Source of the DNA: Serinibacter arcticus
Lineage (GTDB): Bacteria; Actinomycetota; Actinomycetes; Actinomycetales; Beutenbergiaceae
DNA length: 64,000 nucleotides
Direction of reading: 5' to 3'
Assembly: GCF_003121705.1 (NCBI RefSeq)
Contig: NZ_PYHR01000002.1
Span: 3,472,001-3,536,000 of the forward strand
The notes under the pieces are model-generated. The model was not told the DNA's origin. It saw nothing but the letters and a program-made list of their open reading frames with translations, and ran no database searches. The position numbers were made by a program, and so were the translations under genes. Each line of letters opens with the position of its first letter. The stretch's first letter is position 1. This document shows positions 28,057 to 35,146 of this stretch, one piece after another.

Positions 28057-28392
28057 ATGTGGCCGTGGCCCTCGCCGCGTGACGATGCGACCGGCGTCGC
28101 GGTCGCGGCGTTCGTCGCGACGGCGAGGGGCGGGTCAGTAGGCGTGGTCACCGTGCTCGCCGCGCTCGTGGGCGTGATCGTCGACCTCGGCGGCGCCCGG
28201 CTGCACCGCTCCGGGCACCGCGGCTGGCTCGCCGGGCTGGGAGGACTGGTCGCCGTCGCGATCGGTTCGCGCGTCCTCGCCGTCGACGGCGGCGCGAGCC
28301 TCGCGCTCGCGGGGGCCGTCGGCGTCGCGGCCGGCTGGGTGGCGAGCGGCGCGGGCAGCCCCGAGCCCGCCGTCGGGGCCGACGAGGCCTGA
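28057..28392 (+). CDS. Possible small membrane protein
   Basis: I do not recognise it. The frame gives up to 111 residues with three hydrophobic stretches (GVVTVLAALVGVIVDLG, LAGLGGLVAVAIGS and LALAGAVGVAAGWVASG) and ends in an acidic tail. ATG 28057 has only a weak G-rich upstream sequence; a later GTG at 28144 would keep the hydrophobic part. In such GC-rich DNA a frame of this length can occur by chance. Apart from it, 28011-28457 shows nothing that I can support. Confidence 0.35.
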   Translation: MWPWPSPRDDATGVAVAAFVATARGGSVGVVTVLAALVGVIVDLGGARLHRSGHRGWLAGLGGLVAVAIGSRVLAVDGGASLALAGAVGVAAGWVASGAGSPEPAVGADEA

Positions 28393-28445
28393 GGGTTCCT
28401 ACGCCGGGGTTTGTCTGGGCTCGCCCGGGCTTGTCGGTGGCTGTC

Positions 28446-28451
28446 TACGCT
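28446..28451 (+). promoter_or_regulatory. Putative leaderless promoter -10 (TACGCT)
   Basis: TACGCT ends six bases before ATG 28458 of the NodA-like gene. No -35 at the right distance is visible. Confidence 0.4.
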
Positions 28452-28457
28452 GGCTCG

Positions 28458-29000
28458 ATGACGACCTGGCGCCTGATCTGGGAGAGCGACCTCACCCCGT
28501 CCGACCACACCGCGCTCGCCGCGATGCTGGCCCGGGCGTTCTCCAGCAGCGATCTCGGCGGCCGGAGCTGGGCCTCCGAGCGGCCCGAGGGCCGCGTGGT
28601 GGGGTACGACGACGGCGGTGCTCCCGTCGCGCACGCGGCCTTCCTGCGCCGTTTCGTGCGGGTCGGGACGGGGGAGCGGCGTGAGCAGGTGCTGGTGGCC
28701 GACGTCGGGCTCGTCGCCGTCGAACCCGCCCGGCAGGGGAGCGGCCTGGGCCGCGCGCTGCTGACCGAGCTCGCGCGGGTGGCCGCCGGCCTCCGGGTCG
28801 AGGCGGGCCTGCTCACCACGGGTGAGGGCAACGTCGGCTTCTACGCGACGGGCGGTTGGGAGCGCACGCCCACCCAGCTCACCCGCACGTTCGAGGCCGA
28901 CGGGTCCGAGCAGGTCTGGACCGAGGCGACGCTGCACCTGCCGCTGTCCGGTCGGGCGTTCCCCGCCGGGGAGATCGTCCGGGACGGCTACGAGGTCTGA
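28458..29000 (+). CDS. NodA-like GNAT acyltransferase
   Basis: The 180-residue protein has GNAT character (VGLVAVEPARQGSGLGRALL, acyl-CoA loop) and, beyond that, resembles rhizobial NodA along its length. It begins with WRLIWESDLTPSDHTALA, continues with RSWASERPEGRVVGYD then LRRFVRVG and VLVADVGL, and ends LPLSGRAFPAGEIVRDGYEV, like the NodA ending with WPAGTIIDR. NodA N-acylates the chitin-oligosaccharide core of nodulation factors. No nodB, nodC or other Nod gene is nearby, so it is probably a relative acting on some amino-sugar or other amine. ATG 28458 is six bases after TACGCT. Its last 13 bases overlap the end of hsdM on the other strand. Confidence 0.7.
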   Translation: MTTWRLIWESDLTPSDHTALAAMLARAFSSSDLGGRSWASERPEGRVVGYDDGGAPVAHAAFLRRFVRVGTGERREQVLVADVGLVAVEPARQGSGLGRALLTELARVAAGLRVEAGLLTTGEGNVGFYATGGWERTPTQLTRTFEADGSEQVWTEATLHLPLSGRAFPAGEIVRDGYEV

Positions 29001-30481
29001 GACGCCGGCCCACTACGCTCCTCGAGCGCCGCAGCCACCACCTCAAACTCGGCGAGAGCCGCCGTGAGATCTTCGACGATCTCGCGAGCAATCACCTCGG
29101 GTGCGGGGAGGTTGTCGAGGTCCTCGAGTGAGGCGTCGCGCAGCCATGTGAGGTCGAGGTTGGTCTTGTCGCGGGCGAGCAGGTCAGCGACGTCGAACGC
29201 GCGGAATCGTTCACTCTCCGTGCGCTCCTCGCGCGGCCGGTCGGGGGCGAAGCAGTCGACGAAATCCTGCAGGTGGGCACGGGTCAGCGGGTTCTGCTTC
29301 AGCGTGAAGTGCTGGTTGGTGCGCAGGTCGTAGACCCACAGCCTGGAGGTCCAGGCCTGCTCGGAGGCGGGCTTGCGGTCGAAGAACAGCACGTTCGCCT
29401 TGACGCCCTGTGCGTAGAAGATTCCGGTGGGCAGGCGGAGCATCGTGTGCAGTTCGAAGTCGTTCAGCAGTCGCTTGCGCAGCGTCTCGCCGGCTCCGCC
29501 CTCGAACAGCACGTTGTCCGGGAGGACGACGGCGGCGCGCCCGTTGATCTCCAGAATCGTCATGATGTGCTGGAGGAAGTTGAGCTGCTTGTTCGAGGTG
29601 GTGACCGTGAAATCGGTCCGCTCGATCTCGAGCTCCTCGCGCACTTCGCGGCCGTCGGCTGCGATGAGCGTGAGCGAGGACTTGCGGCCGAACGGCGGGT
29701 TCGACAGCACCACCGACCAGCGTTGTCCGGGGTCGGCGATGAGCGAGTCCTTGACCTCGATGATCGGCTCGCCTGTCGGGGTGCCGATCCCGTGCAGCAG
29801 CAGGTTCATCGCGGCGAGGCGGGCGGTGGAGTCCACGAGCTCGACGCCGTGCGCGAAGGTGTCGCGCAGGTGGGTGCGCTGGTCGCGATCGAGCGCGTCG
29901 GCGTCGCGCGATGCGAACTCGTGCGCGGCGAGCAGGAAGCCGGCGGTGCCGGCGGCCGGGTCGGTGACCGTGTCGGCGACGGACGGCCGGACCACGTCGA
30001 CCATCGCGTCGATGAGCGGCCGGGGTGTGAAGTACTGGCCGGCGCCGGACTTGATGTCCTCGGCGCCCTTGGAGAGCAGCGCCTCGTAGGCGTCGCCCTT
30101 GATGTCGACGCCGGACTGGGACCATTGCTCAGCGTCAATGAGGTCGTGGATGAGGCGGCGGAGCTTGGCCGGGTCCTGGATGCGGTTCTGCGCCTTGCGG
30201 AAGATCGTGCCGAGGGTCCCGGGCTGCTGGGCGAGACCGATCAGGGTGCGCAGATACTGCGCTTCGAGCTCGACGCCGTCGGCGTCCAGCAGCCGCTGCC
30301 ACGAGAATTCCTCGGGCACGATCACCTCGGGCTTGAGGGGGCGTGTCGCCCGCTCGTGCGCCATCTTGAGGAAGAGGAGGTAAGTGAGCTGCTCGGTGTA
30401 TTCGAGGGTGCCGACGCCATCGTCACGCAGAACGTTGCAGTAGGCCCAGAGCTTGTCGATGAGGCGGCGCGGGTCGGTCAC
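28988..30481 (-). CDS. hsdM: Type I restriction-modification methyltransferase subunit HsdM
   Basis: HsdM transfers methyl groups from S-adenosylmethionine to adenine in the target set by HsdS. The 497-residue reading has an N-terminal helical domain, then QYFTPR (residues 149-154), motif I DPAAGTAGF (174-182) and motif IV NPPF (261-264), with LPTGIFYAQGVKANVLFFDR further on. GTG 30481 gives the canonical start TDPRRLIDKLWAYCNVLRDD; an upstream GTG at 30529 adds sixteen residues without similarity. It is the last gene of the minus-strand island, separated from hsdR/hsdS by two other nuclease genes and a toxin-antitoxin pair. Usually hsdM is next to hsdS. Confidence 0.93.
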   Translation of the reverse strand: MTDPRRLIDKLWAYCNVLRDDGVGTLEYTEQLTYLLFLKMAHERATRPLKPEVIVPEEFSWQRLLDADGVELEAQYLRTLIGLAQQPGTLGTIFRKAQNRIQDPAKLRRLIHDLIDAEQWSQSGVDIKGDAYEALLSKGAEDIKSGAGQYFTPRPLIDAMVDVVRPSVADTVTDPAAGTAGFLLAAHEFASRDADALDRDQRTHLRDTFAHGVELVDSTARLAAMNLLLHGIGTPTGEPIIEVKDSLIADPGQRWSVVLSNPPFGRKSSLTLIAADGREVREELEIERTDFTVTTSNKQLNFLQHIMTILEINGRAAVVLPDNVLFEGGAGETLRKRLLNDFELHTMLRLPTGIFYAQGVKANVLFFDRKPASEQAWTSRLWVYDLRTNQHFTLKQNPLTRAHLQDFVDCFAPDRPREERTESERFRAFDVADLLARDKTNLDLTWLRDASLEDLDNLPAPEVIAREIVEDLTAALAEFEVVAAALEERSGPASQTS

Positions 30482-30525
30482 TGGTCCATCTTGCCCCGTG
30501 CGGAGTCCGCGTCCCGCCGCGCGGC

Positions 30526-30942
30526 TCACGGGTCGACGTTGCCCGGGGATTCAATCCGGAGGCGCGTCAGTCCGGACGGGCTCAGCCCGACGAACCACGG
30601 CCGCTCGGGGTCGTCCCAACGCCGTTCGAGAGCGCCGAGGTGCGATCGGAACAACGTCTCCTGTTCGCTGCTTCTCAGCTGACCGGAGGTGAGGCAGACG
30701 ACACGGAGCTGGGATCGGGAGAGCAGGTACTTCTCGGCTGGATTTCGACGGATCCGCTGGTCCTTGCACAGCACGACCATGTCTCGATCGTCCGCCCACT
30801 GCATCCACTCGGTGTCCGGTACGGGGCGCTGACCGAACTGCTCGTGCAACGTGACGACCTTGTAGCCCGCTTCGCGGAAGACTCTGGGCACGGCGATGCC
30901 GCCGAGGCTGATGTCGACGAAGACGTCAGGCAGCCTGCGCAT
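30526..30942 (-). CDS. PIN-like toxin (VapC45-type)
   Basis: The 138-residue protein starts PDVFVDISLGGIAVPRVFRE and has acidic residues where PIN/DUF5615-type nucleases have them: Asp10, Asp43/Glu45 and Asp61 in VVLCKDQRIR. Its length and its partner with a DUF433 domain match the VapBC45 pair of mycobacteria, in which the toxin is an RNase. ATG 30942 overlaps the antitoxin gene by 17 bases. hsdM follows 44 bases after its stop. RNase activity is inferred from the family. Confidence 0.7.
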   Translation of the reverse strand: MRRLPDVFVDISLGGIAVPRVFREAGYKVVTLHEQFGQRPVPDTEWMQWADDRDMVVLCKDQRIRRNPAEKYLLSRSQLRVVCLTSGQLRSSEQETLFRSHLGALERRWDDPERPWFVGLSPSGLTRLRIESPGNVDP

Positions 30943-31570
30943 ATCCGCGAGCGAGCGACTCGACGAGCTCGCGTGAGACGCCGAACTCACGCGACACGGT
31001 CTCGATGCTGTCTCCGGCGAGCCACATCTCGACGACGTCCTCGACGCGAACTCCGAGGCCCGTAAGGATCGGTCGTCCGAACGCCACCGTATGGTCGACG
31101 ACGACCTCTGCTCCGGCGTACCGGTCGAGGGCGACGCGGGCGGGTAGTCCGTCCTCTGCCCAGGTGATGGGGACCAACGCGTTCTCGATGATTCCTCGGA
31201 TTCCGCCCTGACGATCCCGGGCACGCTCCCACTCGACCGCGGCCTCGTCGTCGTGGAGGTCGACAAGGGTGTCGCGGCCGTCGTGTGCGAGGCGGCCTTC
31301 CTGCAGCATGCGGGGTCCGAGCGCGTCTCGGACTGCCGCCATGCCCTCAGTGATGGCACGGAGACTCAGCCCCTGACCGCGCAGGTGCGAGAAGAACTGG
31401 ACCTCAGCGACAGCCACAAAGGGCAGCGAGGCGCCACGTGGAGTCTCGGGCGTGAGAGAGGAGATCAGGTCACCGCGGTTGACCCAGCGTCGAAGAGTCT
31501 CGTCGTTCATGCCGACGAAGCTCGCGACGTCTCGAACGGTGTAGCGCGCCAGGTCGTAGCGCAGGTCCAT
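30926..31570 (-). CDS. DUF433-containing antitoxin with N-terminal HTH (VapB45-type)
   Basis: The 214-residue protein has an N-terminal MerR-like helix-turn-helix (YTVRDVASFVGMNDETLRRW, residues 10-29), a central part, and a C-terminal DUF433 domain (VAFGRPILTGLGVRVEDVVE then WLAGDSIETVSREFGVS). DUF433 with an HTH partner upstream of a PIN-like gene is the VapB45 arrangement: the protein neutralises the toxin and represses the operon. ATG 31570 has a perfect Shine-Dalgarno (AAGGAGG) four bases upstream, the strongest in the window, which marks this pair as an independent translation unit inside the island. Confidence 0.75.
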   Translation of the reverse strand: MDLRYDLARYTVRDVASFVGMNDETLRRWVNRGDLISSLTPETPRGASLPFVAVAEVQFFSHLRGQGLSLRAITEGMAAVRDALGPRMLQEGRLAHDGRDTLVDLHDDEAAVEWERARDRQGGIRGIIENALVPITWAEDGLPARVALDRYAGAEVVVDHTVAFGRPILTGLGVRVEDVVEMWLAGDSIETVSREFGVSRELVESLARGYAQAA

Positions 31571-31623
31571 GGTTCCTCCTTCCCTGTGCACCGATTGTGC
31601 CGCACACCACCGACACCGGCGGG

Positions 31624-32646
31624 TCAGGACTCGTCGGCCTCGACCGCGAGCACTCGACGCAGCGGGACGACCCCGCGCCACCGTGGCTCAAGCTGGTCGT
31701 AGTGCTCGAGGTAGAGGTCGACGATCTCTCGACCGCCGAGCAGGCGGAGTCGGCGGTTGTGTCGCTCGGTGTGCGCGGCGTCCGTGCTGTAGGAGCCGAG
31801 AGTCACGAACAGCCCGAACTCGTCGCCGACCAGAGCGCCGACGAGACGCTGCACGTCCGGGTTTCCGATCGTGTTAGTGGTGTGCTTGCACTGCACCTTG
31901 ATGATCGGTGGCTCGGCGCCGAAAGGGTCGCGGTGGGCGATGACGTCGATTCCACCATCGCCGGAGTAGCGAGTGGTGCGGGCCTGGTAGCCCATCGCGC
32001 GCAGCAGCGCGGCGGTTAGCTCCTCGAAGTCCCTGTCGGAGACGCCGCGGTGTAGCCGCTCGAGCACGACGTCGCGCGTGTGCTGCTCGATCCGGGCGGC
32101 GCTGGGCTCGTCGGTTGAGTCGTCCTCGGCAGCATCGGCGACCTGCTCGATCCGGCGCTCGGCGTCCTCGACCGAGTCGTCGGGCAATTCGAGGGCGGCG
32201 AGGAACTCGTCGGGGTGCTTGCGGATGGCGAAGACCGTGAGGAAGGCGCCGATCTCGTACAGCGCGGGCTGGGTGAAGACGGTGCGAGAGAGGCCGACCT
32301 TCTTCCACGCGACGGGGCGGCGGTGCCGGTGCGTCGGCTGCTCGGGATGGAAGGAGTACTCACCGGTGATGACGCCGATGTTCACCGTGCTGTCCGGCTT
32401 GTACGGCGCGACCACGACGTCACCCACCTGCATCTCGTCGCGGAAGCGGGCCAGGGTGCCCGCCCAATTCGCGATTCCGCGGGGCTTGGCGTCGGGGTGC
32501 GCGACGGTGAGTGCGTCCTTCAGGCCGTCGCGGCCGCCCGGGATGGTGCGGAGGTCGCGGTTGACGGCGTCCCAGCCGATGCTGATGAATCCCTGGTCCA
32601 CGAGGTCGTGGGTGAGAGTGTCGTTGTGAATGCCCCACATGGTCAT
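31624..32646 (-). CDS. Type IV-like restriction enzyme: reader-like N domain plus Mrr nuclease
   Basis: The 340-residue protein has two parts. Residues 1-125 (MWGIHNDTLTHDLVDQGFIS, then VGDVVVAPYKPDSTVNIGVI and RRPVAWKKVGLS) look like a PUA/EVE-like domain of the kind that reads modified bases. Residues 195-310 are an Mrr-type PD-(D/E)XK nuclease with DFEELTAALLRAMGY, Asp234 in GDGGIDVIAHRD and Gln252-Cys-Lys254 in IIKVQCKHT. Such fusions act as modification-dependent (type IV) restriction enzymes. ATG 32646 overlaps the preceding gene's stop (ATGA). Target modification is unknown. Confidence 0.75.
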   Translation of the reverse strand: MTMWGIHNDTLTHDLVDQGFISIGWDAVNRDLRTIPGGRDGLKDALTVAHPDAKPRGIANWAGTLARFRDEMQVGDVVVAPYKPDSTVNIGVITGEYSFHPEQPTHRHRRPVAWKKVGLSRTVFTQPALYEIGAFLTVFAIRKHPDEFLAALELPDDSVEDAERRIEQVADAAEDDSTDEPSAARIEQHTRDVVLERLHRGVSDRDFEELTAALLRAMGYQARTTRYSGDGGIDVIAHRDPFGAEPPIIKVQCKHTTNTIGNPDVQRLVGALVGDEFGLFVTLGSYSTDAAHTERHNRRLRLLGGREIVDLYLEHYDQLEPRWRGVVPLRRVLAVEADES

Positions 32647-32671
32647 GCGGTGATCGCCTCCTCGACGCGGT
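32642..32671. repeat. 30-bp direct repeat, copy 1 (downstream end of PD-(D/E)XK gene)
   Basis: This 30-bp sequence is repeated at 33808-33837 with 29 of 30 identical bases. On the minus strand it encodes EEAITA-stop of the upstream gene and the overlapping ATG of the next gene. Confidence 0.9.
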
Positions 32672-33812
32672 GGGGCCAGTCGGAAGGGGCGCAGGCGGTC
32701 AGGTATTGGAGCGTTGCGTCGATGAGCTGGACAAGGTCGTCGGCCGAGGCCCGGGCGAAGTCGATGGTGGACTTCGCCTCGTGTCGGAGGGTGCCGTCCC
32801 CGAAGAAGTCGGGTGTGTGAGTCAGGCGGGTCCCCTTGACGGCCCCGTCGGTGCCTCGGCTGTGCAGACCTCGCTCGACGACGGCATCCCAGTCGCCGCG
32901 AGCGCGCGGCCGACCGGTCCCCGTTGTCGTTAGGAGAAGGTCCAACGGAGACTGGTCGGTGCGGAGCGCGAGTTTGAACGAGTTCACCGAGATCTTGTCT
33001 GACATCGCGCGAGCGAGGCCGTAGGCGCTCGCGCGCGTCGCTGGTCCTTCGAAATCGACGCCGAACCGCAGCTCGCCCGCTCTGAGGCCCTCGTGCCAAC
33101 GAACCTCGGCGATCAGGTACTCGCCCCGTTCCTCGTCGATGGTCGCCCACGCCTGAGCGATCGCCAGCCCACCGCCAGAGGTCACGTGCGCACTTGACAT
33201 CCACGTTTCGGCGAGGCGCTCGGCGATACGACGCGCGGAGAGGCGTGCCAGGAACTTCTTGTTCACCGCGAGGAGGTCGCGGCGCTGCGGGGAGCTCGAC
33301 GGCTCGAACACGTCGTCAAGCAGCTGGTCCCACCCTCTCAGCACGGCGACTGCGGCTGCGGCTAGCTGCGCAGCCTCGACGCTGCAGGAGGAGACCCAAC
33401 GGCCAAAGAGATCAGTCAGGGAGATGAAGGACCAGCGGCTGTGGTCCCGGACCAGCCGACGATCAATCTCCACGCCTGCGAGCACAAGTGCGGCGGTGGC
33501 GGGTGCGCTCGCCTCGTATCGCCGGCGTTGGTCGGCTGAGAACACGTGCGAGAGCTTGACCTCCACCAGCGCGAGCGTCGTGTTGTCGAGAGTCAGCTCG
33601 AGATCAGCGGTGCCCGAGACGCGCTGGCCCTTGAGCCGGCGGAGCGAGCGCTCACGGGTCGATCCCGTGGGGGCGTGCTCGATGCCAGGAACGGTTGCCC
33701 ACGGCTTCGGATCGAGGTCGGTCAGATGTTGAAGCAGATCCGAGATGTTCGTCTCCCGAGCGAGAAGTCGAGCCAGCCCCCGGAGTTCAGTGGTCTCGTC
33801 GTGGCCAGTCAT
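32643..33812 (-). CDS. Unrecognised PD-(D/E)XK nuclease-like protein in a type I R-M operon
   Basis: I do not recognise the full-length family. The 389-residue product carries a PD-(D/E)XK signature near its N terminus: GTAD70LELTL, then LVE84VK86LSH, i.e. D-x13-ExK, preceded by STRERSLRRLKGQRVSGTAD. The rest, about 280 residues, has GGGLAIAQAWATIDEERGEY and KISVNSFKLALRTDQSPLD and ends RVEEAITA, identical in its last six residues to the HsdS C terminus. The gene overlaps hsdS and the Mrr-like gene by four bases each. It is flanked by 30-bp direct repeats. Base composition is less GC-biased than in core genes, suggesting transfer. A defence or anti-phage nuclease is the likely role, by inference. 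Confidence 0.65.
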   Translation of the reverse strand: MTGHDETTELRGLARLLARETNISDLLQHLTDLDPKPWATVPGIEHAPTGSTRERSLRRLKGQRVSGTADLELTLDNTTLALVEVKLSHVFSADQRRRYEASAPATAALVLAGVEIDRRLVRDHSRWSFISLTDLFGRWVSSCSVEAAQLAAAAVAVLRGWDQLLDDVFEPSSSPQRRDLLAVNKKFLARLSARRIAERLAETWMSSAHVTSGGGLAIAQAWATIDEERGEYLIAEVRWHEGLRAGELRFGVDFEGPATRASAYGLARAMSDKISVNSFKLALRTDQSPLDLLLTTTGTGRPRARGDWDAVVERGLHSRGTDGAVKGTRLTHTPDFFGDGTLRHEAKSTIDFARASADDLVQLIDATLQYLTACAPSDWPHRVEEAITA

Positions 33813-33837
33813 GCGGTGATCGCCTCCTCGGCGCGGT
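33808..33837. repeat. 30-bp direct repeat, copy 2 (end of hsdS)
   Basis: This copy matches 32642-32671 at 29 of 30 positions, 1166 bases away. It encodes the C terminus EEAITA of HsdS plus the overlapping ATG of the PD-(D/E)XK gene. Confidence 0.9.
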
Positions 33838-35146
33838 CGAGGTCGGAGTCGTGGCCGGTGAGGCGGCCCGAGAAGGCGGCGTCGAGGAGACCGCGACGGA
33901 GGGCGGTGGAGCGGGCCGCGACGACTCCGGCGGATTGAACCAGGTCCATGGCTCGGCTTCTCGCCGCCTCGATGCGAGCAACTGCTTGAGATTGATGGTC
34001 AAGCGGTGCGACGGGGATCGGAAGCTGGCGAATGGTCGAGAGGCTGATAGACGCGAGGTTGACACTCTGACGTCCGTGGCGTTGTGCCCAGCGTGTTCCG
34101 TAGGTGTTGGCGCACCAGGCGAGCCAAATCGGGAGCACCGTGTCGTGGGGGCGTGCGCGAAAAACGTGGTTCTGGTGGATGCAGTTCTCGATCTGCCCCT
34201 CCCACACCCATCCGCGGGCGAGCTTGTCTCGGTCGCCCCCTTCGTTCAGCAGCACGTCACCCGAGCGCAGGCGGAGCTGCTCGGCGCGCGCGGCCGGTAC
34301 GCGGATCTCATGTACGTGAGTCAGATCGAGCGTGGCCCGCTGGACGTTGGCGACACGAAGGTAGGGCACGCTCGGGAGGTTGGGATCGCTCTGTTTCTTG
34401 GTGTCTTTCGTCACCCCACCGACGACCTCCGACTCTGCACCGAGAGTGCTCCACCTCCACCCCGGAGGAAGGTCCGGCAGGACGTCGTTGGCGACCGACT
34501 CGACTCCAGACGACCCGAGCCTCGGAATGAGGAGCCCGATCGCCGAGGCGTCAACCATGGAAGGCGCGCGACGAACTCCTAAGCGAATGCTGGCGTCGGC
34601 GGCGTCGAGGCGGGAGAGGTGGCCCTCGAGGATCTCGACGATGCGGTGCTGCTCCGCGAGAGGCGGGAGCACAACGGGGATCTGGCGGATGAGCTTCAGA
34701 CCAAGCCGTTGCCGGCCAACGCCGTGAAGGCGATCGGTTGCCCAGCGGCGAGTCGCGGGGAGCTGCATCGCGTAGGTAACCCAGCGCGCGTCGGCTTGCG
34801 GTCCGAGTCGGACGCGGATGCAGTCAGCCTTGACGATGGCCGGTCCAAGGTCGTCAGGCGCCAGGCAAGCTCGGGGCAAGTTGTCGCCGAGCGACGCGAC
34901 GAGTAGGTCGCCAGCCCGGACTTCGTGCTTGCGAAGCGACGCAAAGTGCTCCGGTGAGATGTGCGCGTCCGCATGACGAAAGGTGCCGTCGCCGATGTTC
35001 TGCAGCCGGACGACGCGCGGTCCGTCCTCGGTGTAGTGGGCGCTGGTGAGATTCGAGCCGAAGGGGCCGTCGGTGATCGACCCACGTTCGGGCTCCGCAA
35101 GATCCTCCAGAGCAACCCGCGCCCACCCGTCCGGCAACTCCGTCAC
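33809..35146 (-). CDS. hsdS: Type I restriction-modification specificity subunit HsdS
   Basis: HsdS recognises the split target sequence of the complex through two target-recognition domains. The 445-residue protein shows TRD1 (starts ELPDGWARVALEDLAEPERG and ends IPVVLPPLAEQHRIVEILEG) and TRD2 (DLPPGWRWSTLGAESEVVGG to LPIPVAPLDHQSQAVARIEA), each followed by a long conserved helix, the usual architecture. GTG 35146 overlaps the stop of hsdR (GTGA); the longer upstream frame is only a shadow of hsdR. Two TRDs indicate a bipartite target that I cannot predict. The C terminus AEEAITA is copied at the end of the next gene. Confidence 0.92.
   Translation of the reverse strand: MTELPDGWARVALEDLAEPERGSITDGPFGSNLTSAHYTEDGPRVVRLQNIGDGTFRHADAHISPEHFASLRKHEVRAGDLLVASLGDNLPRACLAPDDLGPAIVKADCIRVRLGPQADARWVTYAMQLPATRRWATDRLHGVGRQRLGLKLIRQIPVVLPPLAEQHRIVEILEGHLSRLDAADASIRLGVRRAPSMVDASAIGLLIPRLGSSGVESVANDVLPDLPPGWRWSTLGAESEVVGGVTKDTKKQSDPNLPSVPYLRVANVQRATLDLTHVHEIRVPAARAEQLRLRSGDVLLNEGGDRDKLARGWVWEGQIENCIHQNHVFRARPHDTVLPIWLAWCANTYGTRWAQRHGRQSVNLASISLSTIRQLPIPVAPLDHQSQAVARIEAARSRAMDLVQSAGVVAARSTALRRGLLDAAFSGRLTGHDSDLDRAEEAITA

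Noticed and set aside
32642-33837. Direct repeats as attachment sites or ends of an insertion sequence
   Set aside because: There is no integrase or transposase between them, and the repeats encode gene-end/gene-start junctions; a cassette scar is the simpler reading.
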